Positions 35,283-47,635 are shown, counted from the stretch's first letter. The stretch: DNA of 64,000 bases from Chrysoporthe austroafricana (GCA_001051155.2 JYIP02000007.1:2420342-2484341); one strand, 5' to 3'. Program-made: numbers and translations. The notes: a model not told the origin generated them from the sequence alone.

Positions 35283-37022
35283 ATGGACACGCCGTCTTCC
35301 TCTGGTTCTCGATCAACGGCCCCTTCTCAGGGTCGTGAGTCGTCTCAGCAACCGACCTACACCACTGTTGGCTCTGTCTTCAACCCTCAGAGCACCCTCC
35401 CGCTGCAGCCGCCTGCCCGCAGAGGTCGTGCTGTGAGGTGGGCTCCCGCTGCCCAGTCCGACCTCTCTGCCTTCAACCAGTCCGTCCTGGCAAGCTTTCC
35501 GCGCAATCGCCAACACTTCCCCCCGACCACCGCGTCCACTCTGAAGCAGTATACGCCCTTGCAGCAGAACTGCGACCGTGCCGCCCATCCCGCCGCCGGT
35601 CTCTCACAGCAGAAGCAGCCTGGCTCCGAATGCTCCATCACCATGACGGTGTCGGCTCCGCTTCCTCCCGAGGTGACTGCTGGTGACAAAGAGACCACCG
35701 CCCAGAACACAGTCGCACCGGCCCCAGGCGAGGACGGCAAGGATGAGGAGGAGGAGCTGGTTCATATGAGCAACTGCAGCGTCAAGACCCTGACTAACCT
35801 GGCATCGTACCCAAACCCCCACCAGAAGGCGGCCCAGAGAGCCCTCGACCGTGCCCGTGAGACCCTGAGACCTGCAGTTGAGATGGCCTCCCCGACCACC
35901 CCCAACTCTGCTCAGCGACGGCTCGACGGGACCGGCCCTCCACCTTCAGCTCCTTCGGGTCCTCGTGGAGGAGGAGGTTCGAACCACCTCGGTCGCTATC
36001 CCCGCTACGGCCACGTCAATAGTCCGGCCCGGCCCGGTGTGCTCTCTGGTGGCCCCGGTGTACCTCCGCCTCTGACGGCCGGCCCGCCTGGCCAACGACA
36101 GTACAAGGCCTCCACCTTCGAAGGCCCCTTGCGAGCGCTGCAGTCAAGTACCCAGAAGCCTCCTCCGTTCGCAGTCGACGAGGCCCACTTCGACATCAAC
36201 CCATTCTCGCTGATCAAGCTGGTCAATGTGGGAGGACAGCTCTCCCCTGCAAGGACCCCCGACCTGCCGCCGAGCCCCGGCGAACAGATGAGGCCCCAAT
36301 TGAGAGCTTGCGGATCGCCATTCCAAGGTGTCAGCAGGTTTGGGGAAGCCTTCAAGCGGCACACTTGGACTAACGGCATAAGGGACACCAGGACGCTGGA
36401 TCGGATAGGACAGTATTACCATGGAGACGCCCCGCCAGAATACAGCCCCTCAAGGTACATTCCCGTGCCCGAGGATAACTCTGACCTGATGGCCCAGCTG
36501 CACCCTGCGGGCCCTCGTGTGCCTCTGAGTGAAGAGGACCGCCGACAGAGAGATGCGCGGCACAGGGCAGCGTTCTACGCGGGAGCATCCGATCTCACCA
36601 AGACCTGGGACGAGAGACTTGCGGAGCTGCGCAAGAAGGCCCGAGACATAGAGCAGGGCTGCGCTGACTCGACTGGGCGCAATGCCGCTCGGCAGGCTGA
36701 GATTGACGCTGCCCTCAGTTCGGAAAAGGTGGGCAAGCCAAAGGACTTTTCCATTGAGGTCTTCAACCAGTGGCAGACCCATGAGGCGGCTGAGCCATTG
36801 GTGGCCATGGCATACTCGACGCTGGCCAATAACCTCTTGGATAACGGCCGCTTCCCGAGCATCCCCGCGGACTTCAAGAGACCTCGGGGCCCTGAGGACG
36901 ACGAGCTCTGGGCTCGTAGCCGAAGCACAGACGACCAGATGCCACAGTCCAAGAATCCCACATGGCGTGTCCCGCAGGCTCCCACCCCATCTCGAAGGGT
37001 CGACAGAAGCCAGGATGTTTAG
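35283..37022 (+). CDS. Unrecognised intronless protein, Pro/Ser-rich with conserved-looking C-terminus
   Basis: A single exon of 579 aa, starting at ATG 35283, which follows an in-frame stop-rich region. I do not recognise the family. Residues 1-300 are rich in Pro, Ser, Gln and Gly and appear disordered, with an acidic EDGKDEEEELVHM patch near 150-160 and a Gly/Pro segment near 220-265. From about 300 onward the sequence is more ordered: AVDEAHFDINPFSLIKLVNV, then GVSRFGEAFKRHTW. A helical charged stretch (LSEEDRRQRDARHRAAFYAG, and KTWDERLAELRKKARDIEQ) resembles a coiled coil. EVFNQWQTHEAAEPLVAMAY precedes a basic tail. No signal peptide or membrane segment is seen. Codon usage (C/G third positions, no internal stop over 1.7 kb) supports a real gene. 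It is convergent with palI. Confidence 0.8.
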   Translation: MDTPSSSGSRSTAPSQGRESSQQPTYTTVGSVFNPQSTLPLQPPARRGRAVRWAPAAQSDLSAFNQSVLASFPRNRQHFPPTTASTLKQYTPLQQNCDRAAHPAAGLSQQKQPGSECSITMTVSAPLPPEVTAGDKETTAQNTVAPAPGEDGKDEEEELVHMSNCSVKTLTNLASYPNPHQKAAQRALDRARETLRPAVEMASPTTPNSAQRRLDGTGPPPSAPSGPRGGGGSNHLGRYPRYGHVNSPARPGVLSGGPGVPPPLTAGPPGQRQYKASTFEGPLRALQSSTQKPPPFAVDEAHFDINPFSLIKLVNVGGQLSPARTPDLPPSPGEQMRPQLRACGSPFQGVSRFGEAFKRHTWTNGIRDTRTLDRIGQYYHGDAPPEYSPSRYIPVPEDNSDLMAQLHPAGPRVPLSEEDRRQRDARHRAAFYAGASDLTKTWDERLAELRKKARDIEQGCADSTGRNAARQAEIDAALSSEKVGKPKDFSIEVFNQWQTHEAAEPLVAMAYSTLANNLLDNGRFPSIPADFKRPRGPEDDELWARSRSTDDQMPQSKNPTWRVPQAPTPSRRVDRSQDV

Positions 37023-38676
37023 GAGAGACCCGAGATGACGAGGGTGGCATGAGTGGGCTCCGGGGTAATGATTTTGGGCGAGGCAGCGGAGCTGGATGTT
37101 GACAATTGGTTGGTCACGACAAGCCCATGGAAAAAGCTCTTTGGGAAGAAACGACCAGCGGAGCGAGGATGCTTTTGGGTCAACGGCCAGCAGGTGGCCC
37201 CTGGAGGGGCCGAGGGGGAGCTTTGGAACTAAGGTTCGACATGAAAGACTTATCTAGCACTGAAGCCTCGGCATCTTGAGCTAGGACATTCGGAGATCAG
37301 CAGGCTATGCGGAAAAGTAGATAGGCGGAGGTGTGGATATGGTGGGCCGGAAGCTGCTCTTGCATGCACGCATGGCATTCATGCTTGCTCTGTTTGGGAT
37401 ACACAGAGAACAACCTAATTATGAAGTTTACAACATAGTGTGTTAATAACGTACCTGAAAGACTGACGTCTCACTGATTCTTGGTGCACCATGCTCGACA
37501 TCCCCACAGCCACTAGGCCGTCAGGCTGTCGAGGAGGAGCGGGGTCAAACATTCAAGAGGCGGCAGGCATATCATACAGACAAGTCTACAGAGACGATGG
37601 ATTATCTCAGATCCTATCTCCCATTTCAATACATAGTCGTGCTCCTGAGGTGGTAAGCAGCCGACCCTATTCCCACAATTCATGTCACCTGATGATCATC
37701 AATCCACCGGTCCCACCCAAGCTCGAACCTCCGGGAGGACATCGCCGCCAGACCCAGTGCGTTTTGCAGCACGGCAGGCGGCAAGTGGTCATTGTGACTG
37801 ACCACATGGCCAATGGTGACAAAGCTACCGTATCCCCCCCCCCCAGGTCGACCTGACAGCCTGTGGGCTCCCCAGAGCTCCGAGCATGGGTGCCCCTCAG
37901 TGACATCATTGGTCTGTACTCTCTCCATTCCGACACCGTCTCGAGAGGCCTCCACAGCCCATTCCCGGGTCCTCCCTCTCGCCCTCAGCGGACGCATCTC
38001 GGTACTTCCAGTGTACCGCTCACGCCGAATCTCAGAAAGACGTTGTCCGCCACATGAGAGAAACATCAATATCCACCGGCCACCTGTGCGGCAATACAGA
38101 ATGCAATTGTTGATCCAAAGGAAATGGTGAGGTATGGAAGAAGGAAAGGTGGAGTCGGAGAACCAAAGCCGGTGCCAGAAAATACAAAGCGGTGCCGGGA
38201 AGTCGGTATTCAAGTTGAAGGTTTTATTTGTTTTCTTGAGAAAGGAACGCAGAAGTGTAGCTGATCTGATGGTCTTTGTATCCCGCCTGCTCGCTCCTCC
38301 CTCGAGAGGGTCAATGCTTGTAATGCCGCGCCCAACGCCGCGAGTGTCTCGAGAGTAGAAATTTGAAAACGTCTTGGTCATTTTTCCCGGTATGCTAGCG
38401 CTCGCCCAAGCCGAAGAAAGTTGACAGACGAGCCGTCTGGGTATATGCGCCCTGGCCAGGGGCTCCATTAAAGGTCCGAAGCGAGATTGAATCCGAAACC
38501 GAGTCAAGGGTCGTGCTGGTGTGCACGGCCGAATCGCACCGGGCTTGTGTCGAAGCAGAGACGCCGTCAACATGAATGGAAAGAAAGGTATATGGACAGT
38601 CGAAGGGAAAATGCTGATGTCCACGCTGTCATTCGCAACTCGGGGGTATCATCGATAAGTGCCTGTGGTCGTGAGC
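37023..38676. other. Convergent intergenic region, no gene seen
   Basis: 1.65 kb between convergent stops of the 579-aa gene and palI. Long frames exist on the minus strand (37680-38624) but show no recognisable domain and poor codon bias. Confidence 0.55.
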
Positions 38677-40860
38677 CTAGAACCCCCGGGGGTAGCCACC
38701 GCGCCCTCGGCTGGGGCCAGGCCCGCGCGCCCCCAGCAACTGGAAATCAGGATTGTTGTCCAACAGAACATTATTCAGTTGCGGCACCTGTCTCCGTTGA
38801 GGCACGCCCTGGAATGGCGGGCCCACCGGGGGTGGACTGCCGGACCAGCGAGGGTTGATGCCTCGCTGTGAGATCGAGGTGAAGGTTGAGTGCTCAGACT
38901 CGGCTGGACTTCTCGCCCCCTCAGGGATGCTATCGTATGTCTGGTCAGTGTCGATAACAGGAGGCGGCGTAGGTCTTTGAACAATAGGAGGGGCCACAAC
39001 AGGAGGCTCAGCGAAGCGAGGGTCTATGTCCTCAACATAGGATATCTCTTTAGGAGACTCGGGTCCCGGGCTGCCGCGGCTCGCAGGACTGCCGCCTGGC
39101 CGCAACGGCGGAGGCAGGGCGGACGGGTGGGTCGGGTGAGCAGGGGAGCTGCGTTCAGCGTTCTGGTCCCAATCTGAGCGCACTGGCACGTAGCTGCTGT
39201 CATGTGTCAGCACCGGCCGAAGCCGCAAGAAAACGCAAGGTGACCAGACTGCTTACTCATCTGGCTGGCTGTAGTGACTCCCGCTCATATAGGTGTCGTG
39301 GCGTTGAGAAGGCGTTGCTCGCCCTTGCTGCAGGCCCACCATACCTATTATGTCCGCATCACTGTCTCGGAACTGCTGGGCTTGAGGAGGGCTGCCCGTC
39401 CGTGCCATCATCTCGTCGGGCTGAGGCGCCGCGATGCTCTCCTCACCCGGCAGCGGCGGTGGGGACTCTGCTCGGGGCAGGTCCGAGTCTCGGTTGGGGT
39501 TGTACGCCTCGTAGCTGTTTACCGTGGATACGCTCGGCATCGAAGCGTTCATGTTGTTCATGCCGTAGCCAGGAGCCGATGGCGGGCCGGGCGACGGTTG
39601 TCTGGCGCCGTACGGGTCATAGGTTGGTGGTGGTGGAGGTCGACCGCCGCGCATCATGGGCCCGCCGTAGCCTCGCGGTGGAGGCCCGTAGCCTCCACGG
39701 CCTGGAGGCGGACCGTAGCCCCCGCGGCCTGGGGGGCCATATCCACCCCGGCCCGGCCCAGGGCCGTACTGACCATGGCCACCCCTTGGAGGGCCGTAAC
39801 CACCACGCCCACGGTATCCACCAGGTCCTGGTCCCATCCCTCCGCGGCCACGTGAGCGTTGGCTCTCGACGGATGGTCGGCGCATGCCGTACGGGTCGGG
39901 CGGTGCATTGATGGGGTTGCCGTACTGATCTCTCGAACCCTGCCTCCGAGGGCCAGGGCCAACGGGTCCGTTGTACGCGACCTCTGTGCTGTGGATGTCC
40001 ATGACCGGCATGTTCGGCGATCTCTCCGAGGGAGAGCGCTGTGTAAGCGGGATACGCTCGTCGCTGGTCTCCTTCTCGAAGGAGGCGAAGGCAGGCAGCT
40101 TGTCGGTTGCGCCGCCGTTGGCCCCGCTGACGGTGGGCATGGTGGGCTGCGCGGTGGGCGGGATCGCGGTCTCCTTCTGCCTGTTGTAGTAATTCTCGCC
40201 GCTCATCTCGGCGTTCTCGGCGATGCGCTTCTTCCTCGCCTTCCTGTTGACGATGGTCCTCCGCATAGCACACGAGACCAGAGTGCCCAGGGCGACGAGG
40301 ATGGTGGCGGCGAGCACAAAGTACGACCCGAAGGCCATGTGAGGCACAAAGAGCAGCACATCGACGAGGAACGCCAGGAGGCAGAGAAGGAAGTTGAGGA
40401 TGCTGATGATGAATATGATGAGTAGATACCGGGAAGAATGGGAGGGAGAGTGCAGGTGGGACACGATGGCGAGGATCAGGTTGATCAGGGTGACGAGGGC
40501 TGCGACGGGATGGACGATGAGGATGGTAGAGAGGGTCGACCTGGTGCCCTGGGGCAGGTCGAAGTCGCTGTTCTCGCCATCGGACTTCTGGAGGCTCGCT
40601 GTGCACGCGGTCAGCATCCCGACACGCAGATTCTGGGGCGGGCCCTCGAGGGCCTTGGCTGGTCGGGACTTACTGGCATCGTAACCGATCTCAATGCTGC
40701 TGCAGGTGCTCCCATCGCAGTACCCAAAGACACCGAAGTTGAACCCCTCAAAGGAGCCGAGCGGGATGGACTGGATGATCGGGGTTGAAAGGACCGAGAT
40801 CAGCAGCAGCCCGAACGCCACGAACAGCAGAAAGGACAGCGGGGTTGCCGGGCGAAGCAT
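38677..40860 (-). CDS. palI: pH-response regulator PalI/Rim9
   Basis: Three exons on the minus strand (40674..40860, 39257..40598, 38677..39196) give 682 aa. PalI (yeast Rim9) is a plasma-membrane partner of the ambient-pH sensor PalH/Rim21 that starts the Pal/Rim signal leading to PacC processing. The N-terminal third carries four membrane helices: residues 7-29, then about 80-105, 113-140 and 143-168. The first extracellular loop has the family FGVFGYC...C pattern with Cys48 and Cys53. The long cytosolic tail is disordered, with RGG/YGPP repeats (about residues 285-380) and Pro-rich blocks. Intron 1 (40599..40673, 75 nt) is a multiple of three without a stop, so it can be misread as coding. 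Removing it gives the conserved short spacing between IGYD and FDLP. The third exon has two adjacent acceptors (CAGCAG). Confidence 0.9.
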
Positions 40861-43800
40861 CGTGACTGCGGCTGGGGCCCAGCAGGAGAGGGCCCGTGAT
40901 AGGGAGGGGGTGGGGTGGGAGGTTCAGGCCAGCGCCGTCAAGACGCGGCAGGAAAGGGGTGCCCGCAGTCGCCGCCGCAGTCGAGGCGGAGGGAGCGGCG
41001 ATGTTCTCTTATCGCGAGGGGAGTTCGACACGGGTGATGGGTTTAGACCTGAAATACAGCATCGGGGTTGTCGTTGGAGGCGCGCCTGGACAGCATGGAC
41101 AGACAGGCGAGATCTGTCGTGCAGCCTGACCGACTGGATGTCGGATGATCACCCACCCACTGGACCTCGCTCCTCGGTCTGGCCTCGATTCGATGTCGTG
41201 TTGTGGTGGTGTAGCAGTGGCGCCGCCCCGTCTCTCTCTTTCTCTCTGTCTCTCTTGCTCGCGCGTCCCTGACACGCCTCTCTCTCTCGGGCCCGTCCTG
41301 TCTCCTGGCGCCCTCAATCCCAGCCTCTTCAATTGTGTTTCGTCTCTGGAAGGATGAACAGATCACCTCTGCATGGCGGACGGCGGATCTGATGTGCAGT
41401 CGTCGCGCTGTCAGATGTTGCAGACAGGTGTGAGGAGAGGTTGGCTGCCCTGGTAGCGTCGGAGGTCAATCGACAGCAAGGCACAGAGGGTGGAAGGGAG
41501 TGAGTGAGTGCAGCGGCGTGGTGGTGCAGCACAGAGCAGGAGGGCACATGGGGGGTGGAGGCGAGGCAAGGAGAGAGGCACCAGACACGACGCACAGAGC
41601 AGCTGCGACGAGAAAAGAGTGGGCGCCGGGAGGCACTGAGCCACACAGGCAGGCATCCCTGTCGGCGCCAGGGGGGAGCCCTGCCCACTGCGCTGCCAAG
41701 CTTATTTCTACACAGTACGCAGTACCGCCTACCAGCCGTTGGATCTAGATTATATGTGGAGACCGCGTACTGTGTACAGATTACACTGACCAGCACTTAT
41801 CTCACCTGGCACTGCGGCCCGGGGACTCGAGGGCACGCCCAGCACAGACTACGTGCTGAGCAGGCCTGGGCAGCCCCGTCGTCATATTAGTGCTGATGGT
41901 GCTGTCAGTGTTTTTAGAGCCGCCTGCGCTGCTGTCAGGGCGCAGGCTTATGCAGCTCTCTCCCTCAGGCCCACGGGCCAGGTCCAGAGATGAGATATAC
42001 ACGCGCTGCCACAAGTTACATCCGCTCGTGCCGGTCGAGCAGCGGCTCTGGCCTGCAGTAGTACAAAGCATATCTGGTGAGGATGGTTGGCCGTCCAGCT
42101 GCCAAGCGCACAGCGCCTCGGAGGGCCCGGGTCGCGATGGGCAGTCCTCGAACAAGCAGGTCGTCGTCGAGCCCAGCCCGTTCCGAGAACGATGCCCCGG
42201 GGGATGGGGCCTGTTAGCCATGTGGGCTAGGTCGAGTTTGGCTACCCGCCACGCAGCGCCCCGAGATGGTCGCGGATCCTCCAATGGCCTCCGATGGTCT
42301 CCCTCCCCCCCCCCCACACGTCGGCGTGGGATTGATTGGCCTCGCCTGTGGGTGCAGGCAGGGCCGGCAGCATGCAGCATGCGAGCCAGACCAAGTTGCT
42401 GGCCCCTCCCGCACCACACACACACACACCACCATCATCATCGGCACCTTGGCTGTGGCTGGAGGCGCAGCGCTGGGCAGCCTGGCGATGGCGACATGCT
42501 GCCCACCTGCTCTGGGCAGAAGACCAGAGCCTACTGCGTGCGGACGGGCGCATGATCGGCTCCGGTGGGTATGGAGGTGCGGACGGGCTCAGAGGTCTCG
42601 ACGCACCTGGGATAGAGTTGCGAACCCAGCAGTTTCAGGACGGTTAATCCCAAACCACTCGGGACCCACCCTGAATTGCGCATTGCAACCCAAACCATCT
42701 TTGTCCCCGTCCAGGCCTGTGCGCTTCATCTCGACCTCCTCGAGCTAGTCGCGGGTCAGGGGATGCGTACAAATGCAGGCTGTCCCACCTTGCTGCCGTC
42801 GACCTCGTCGCCCCCAGGACGCTCCCCGTCCCTTGTCGGCTCCCGTGACGGGCAGATAAATCCAGAATGACGAGAGGGGCCCCTGCCGAGCTTGGGGCTC
42901 CCATGTCCCTCCTGGCACCGTCCTCATCAAGGCGAGGGAAGTTGGACGGCCCGTGTCGTATGGGGGCATCGCGGGAGACCACCCCGGGTTCTGGCAGCCC
43001 AGGCCGACAGATCGCCGCATTTCCGGGCCTGCTCATCACGGCTGGAGGTTTCTCCCCCGAAGCAGCTAGGCAGGCTTTTCATGCTCCTTGGTGTCGAGCT
43101 CTGCGGTGACGCAGTGCCCACCCGGATAAGCTCCGGCGAGGTGTGTCAATCTCCCGCGATGCCCGTGCGCCGCTGCCACGAACCGATGCGTCAAGGCCTG
43201 GCCTGGCGAGACACACAGATCTTGAGGGATACCGTGTATCCACCGCTGCAACATCACGACATCTCGGGATCGTACCCAGGACGACGGATGCGAATCAACT
43301 TCCGAGGTGGTGCTCCGGCTGGGGACACCAAGAGACAGGAGGAAGGCGTCGCCAGGAGGACGAACGTCCATCGGGACTTCTAAGCTCATCTCGACCTGCG
43401 GCTGCAGCTGCGTTGTTTGGACACATGACACCCTCTTGTCAACGGCCGAGCTGCACGAGCCGGCCGCACTCCCGACCTAGCATGGGGCTCATGCCAGACC
43501 AGCACGACGAATCTCCCGTGCGAGCTGAGCGACGGAATCATGTGAAATTGCGCAAACGCAACACGCCGTTCTCCTGTCCTCGTGTCTCTTTGGGAGGTCA
43601 CTCATCTCTCACGGGACGTGTCTGCCATAAGACACGCAGCTGCAACATGACACAGACTGTCACAGACTGCATGGCGACGACCCTGGGGAGCCACCTCTCT
43701 TCCCTACCAACCCACCTTTCACAAAAAACGAAAAAAAATAGAAAAAGAAAAAAAAAAAAGGAAAAAAAAAAGGAAAAAAAAAAGGAGAGCTCCGGCCGGA

Positions 43801-44907
43801 CGGAGATACTGACTGACTGGGTGGCCGCGAAGCTCTGAAGCCCTGGTGGAGGGCCCGGCTTTGCGTTTCACCCCCTTCGTCCCGCGTGGCTGTGAATTTG
43901 GACCCTGGCTCCATCGCGATTCCAGGCCAATGACATTGTCCAGGCGAGACTCGTCCTCCCGTCTCAGAACTTGGGCTGCGGAAGCACACGTCGCAGGAGC
44001 TGAGCTACTCGCCCGGCCCTGGGCCCGTCCCCGTCTCTGTCCTTGATGCTCGTACTGTTCGATGCTCGTACTGTAGGCCATACCAGCAAGAACGCCAGCC
44101 CGTGAAGAGACGGCGGTGGTGCCACCGCGCGAGGGGGAGGCAGATTCTGGAAACAGGCCCTTCTAGGATGACCGGCTGAGGATGGGTGCGGCAGACCGGC
44201 TTGCCTTGCGGTAGCCTGCGCCTCAGAGGACTATCGCCAACCAGCCGTTCGACCGATGGCACCACCTAGATTGTTGCCCCCGCGAGAGAAACCCTCAGGG
44301 ATCCGCACATCCGGTGAGATAATCCGCTGCCCCCTCCCCCTGGCGCGCGAATTGCACTGCGGCACATTATTGTGTCCCATCTTAGTGTGTCCACAAGCAT
44401 GTGGGCACCCAGGCTTGTGAACTGCCGCAAGGCAAGATACGATACGCCGTCTCCATGGTTGCATGTGGCCGTAACCTGCGTTATGATCTCTCGAGAGCTC
44501 TAGGCTCTGGGATCCCAACCAGGACCGAGGTCGCGTGAGACGACATTGCCCGTCACAGAGCGCGACCGGGCGCAAGACCAGACCTTGGGGCGGTGCCACC
44601 AGCACCGAAAAGACCGAAACGCCCCTCTAGTGTCTGCCATGAAGATTGTTATCTTCCATGAAGACTGTTATCTGCCAGGTCGGTCCCACGTAAGCCGCCG
44701 CAGGAGCCCAAAAGCCGTCTGGGGGGTCGCACTAAGCCCGGCGCCGGCGGCAGGCCAGGCTTAAACCCCGACCTGTCGTCATCGACCTCTTAGAAAATCC
44801 ATCCGGGCTTACCTCGCTGCTCTCTCGTCCAACCTCTCCCCTTCTCACGCGATGCACACGCCGACCCTCTCCTACGCACCCTGACGCTCCCCGAGTCCAA
44901 GGCGGCT
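40861..44907. other. 4 kb divergent intergenic region, no gene seen
   Basis: Upstream of both palI and the ABC1-family gene. It contains CT-rich sequence (41228-41290), C-runs (42307-42315), CA repeats (42416-42431) and an A/AG-rich tract (43723-43785). One GCCAGG hexamer, matching the PacC core GCCARG, occurs on the minus strand at 41304-41309 in the palI upstream region. Frames present are short or low-complexity. Confidence 0.55.
43723..43785. repeat. A-rich purine tract
   Basis: A runs interspersed with single or paired G over about 60 bases, ending in AAAAAAAAAAGGAGAG. Intergenic. Confidence 0.85.
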
Positions 44908-47165
44908 ATGTTCCGCCACAACATAGCCAGAGGCCTCGGCCGGCACCTGCGGCCCTCGCTCGCGCACCCGCCGCCGCCGCGCGCACCCGCCGCCGACCGC
45001 GCCGTCACCACCACCGCCCGCGCGCCGCGCCTCCCGAGCGCCCCTCCCCACCACGCCCGCCGCCACAACTACCACGTCCGGTCCGTCCAGACCGCCGCAG
45101 GCCCCTTCCAGCCCCTCCACGGGCCCCCACCGCCCTCCTCCCTCGGCGCGCCCCGCCCGGCGCGCAGCTACGCCCGCACCCGGCGGTGGGCGCGGCGGCT
45201 CGCGGTGCTGCTCGCGGCGGGCGGCGCGCTGTACCTCGCGGACCGGCTCGTGTGGGCGTCGGGGCTGGCGCGCTCGCTCCGCACCTTCGGCACGGGCGTG
45301 CTGGTGGCGCTGGACTACAAGCTCAACTTCCGCGCGCGCCCGCTGCCCGTCGTCGGCGCCGCGGGCGGCGGCATCCCGGCGCTGCACCGGCGCAGCGCGG
45401 AGCGCGTGTTCGAGCTGCTGCGGCACAACGGCGGGCTGTACCTCAAGATCGGGCAGGCGGTCGCCATGCAGAGCGCCGTGCTGCCGCCCGAGTTCCAGCG
45501 CATGTTCGCGCGCATGTTCGACGACGCGCCGAGCGCCCCGTGGGCCGAGGTCGAGCGCGTCGTCCGCGAGGACTTTGGCGGCCGCGGCCCCGAGGAGGTC
45601 TTCGGCGTCAGCTGGGCCGGCCGCGAGGGCGCAGGCGTCATGGAGCGCGCCGCGCGGGCGAGCGCCAGCGTCGCGCAGGTGCACTGGGCCCGGCTGGCCG
45701 ACGGGCGGGAGGTCGCGGTGAAGATCCAGAAGCCCGAGATCGCGAAGCAGATAGGGTGGGACCTGTGGGCTTTCAAGTGCGTAGCTATTTTACCTCCTCC
45801 TCTCTCTCCCGCCCCTTCGCCCCCCCCCCTCCCCTCCTTCGGCAGCGTGTGTATGTGGTGCTACCGGCAACATCGGGTCCACTGTGCTGACGGGGTTCGC
45901 GCGACACACACAGGGTCGTCACCTGGGTCTACTCTCGCTGGTTTGACCTGCCGCTCTACTCGCTCGTGCCGTTCATCGCGGAGCGCCTCGAGCTCGAGAC
46001 CGACTTCCTCAATGAGGCACGCAACTCCGAAACGATGCGGCGGCTCGTCGCCGGCGAGCCGTCCCTGCGCGGCCGCGTCTACGTGCCCCCCGTCTACCCG
46101 GAGCTCAGCTCCAGGCGCGTGCTGACCACCGAGTGGGTTGAGGGCGTTAGGCTTTGGGACCGGGACGCGATGACGGGCCCGTGGCTGGGCGGGCGCGGGC
46201 GCGGCTCACCCGGGGCGGGCGGGGCGCCGCTGGACCCGCCAGACATGGAGGCGCTCCGGCGGGTGCTGCGGGAAGGAGGAGGCGGCGACGCGGCAGCGGA
46301 GGGCCGGGCGCTGCTCAAGCCGGAGCGGGCGGAGTGGAAGGGCCCGCGGGGCCGGGGCGGGCTCGGGCTGCGCCCGCGGGAGGTCATGACGGCGATGGTG
46401 GACCTGTTCTCGGCGCAGATCTTCGCGTGGGGCGTGGTGCACTGCGACCCGCACCCGGGGAACCTCTTCGTGCGGCGGCTGCCGTCGGGGCGGGCGGAGC
46501 TGGTGCTCATCGACCACGGCCTGTACGTCTACATGAGCCCGCGGTTCCGGCGCGAGTACGGCCTGTTCTGGACGGGCCTGCTGACGTTCGACAACGCGAC
46601 GATCCGGCGCGTCACGGAGGGGTGGGGCATCCGGGCGGCGGACATGTTCGCGAGCGCGACGCTGATGCGGCCGTATGAAGGGGGGAGCCAGGAGACGCGG
46701 CAGGCGCTGCTCGCCGGTGACGGCGGCGGCGGCGGCGAGGGCCCAAGCGCCGCCGAGCGGCAGTACGAGATGCAGCGGCGCATGAAGCAAGGGGTGCGCG
46801 ACATCCTGGCGGACGAGGACCGGTGGCCCAAGGAGCTCGTCTTCATCGGGCGCAACATGCGCATCGTGCAGGGCAACAACCAGTACCTGGGCAGCCCCGT
46901 GAACCGGGTGCGGCTGATGGGCGGGTGGGCGAGCCGGAGCCTGTCGGCGGACCCGGGCCTGCCGTGGCGGGAGCGGCTGCGCAACCGCTGGCGCGACCTG
47001 GTGTTCCGGGCGGTGCTGTGGGGCACGGACGTGGCGTTCTGCGTCGTCCGGCTCCGGCAGTGGCTGGGCCTCGGGGCGGGCATGGAGGACGAGATCGAGA
47101 GCCGGATGCGCGGCGTGGCGAGGGAGATGGGCGTGGAGCTGCAGCACGGCGTCTTCGAGGGGTGA
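44908..47165 (+). CDS. MCP2: Mitochondrial ABC1/UbiB kinase-like protein (ADCK1/Mcp2 type)
   Basis: Two exons (44908..45776 and 45914..47165; donor GTGCGT, acceptor ACACAG) give 706 aa. UbiB/ABC1 proteins are atypical kinases or ATPases involved in coenzyme Q and mitochondrial lipid homeostasis. An Arg/Pro-rich N-terminus (about 90 residues, few acidic residues) looks like a mitochondrial presequence and is followed by one hydrophobic helix (RLAVLLAAGGALYLADRLVW). Family motifs are all present: KxGQ at 180-183 (YLKIGQAVAMQ), the Ala-rich nucleotide loop with ASASVAQVH near 250, VAVKIQKPE, HCDPHPGN at 466-473, and IDHGLY at 489-494. The HCDPHPGN form fits the human ADCK1/yeast Mcp2 branch rather than Coq8. 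A Gly/Ala/Arg-rich insert (about residues 372-430) interrupts the C-lobe and is longer than I expect. Subfamily assignment is less certain than family. Confidence 0.87.
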
Positions 47166-47635
47166 GCAGGCCGGGGCCGCCCTGGAGCGGGCATAGAGGA
47201 GAGGAGTTCTTGGGGAGGAGGTGTACACTACACACTACTACACGGGGCTGTAAGACGGACGGACGGATGTATTAGAGGATAGAAGCCCTCGCCCTGGGCA
47301 ACGGCGGCCTATAGAGACCACTCCTGTCAATATCTACGCGCGCGCGCGCGAGAGAGAGAGACTACCTCTCTCCAGCACATACATACACGCAACCGCACAC
47401 CGGCCAACCTCCCCCCCCCCCACACACCCACAACCCAACCGTCGAGACGAGCCAGCCCGCGCGACCCGACCCACGGGCGTGGTAATTTCCCGCTGGCCCC
47501 AGCCCGAGGCGTTCTAGAAGCGCCGGGGTGACATCGCCCGCGGCGGGGCGCGCACACGTGCCGCCGCCTTCAGGACGCCTCGGTCGGCGCGGGCGGTCGT
47601 GAGGGTGTGCGCGGGAGCGGGAGAGAGAGACAGAG

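Noticed and set aside
37680..38624. 314-codon minus-strand frame beyond palI
   Set aside because: No recognisable domain and no fungal codon bias. It lies in a convergent 3' region.
41304..41309. PacC-type GCCAGG site upstream of palI
   Set aside because: A single six-base match about 450 bases from the start is expected by chance in GC-rich DNA, so it is only mentioned in the region entry.
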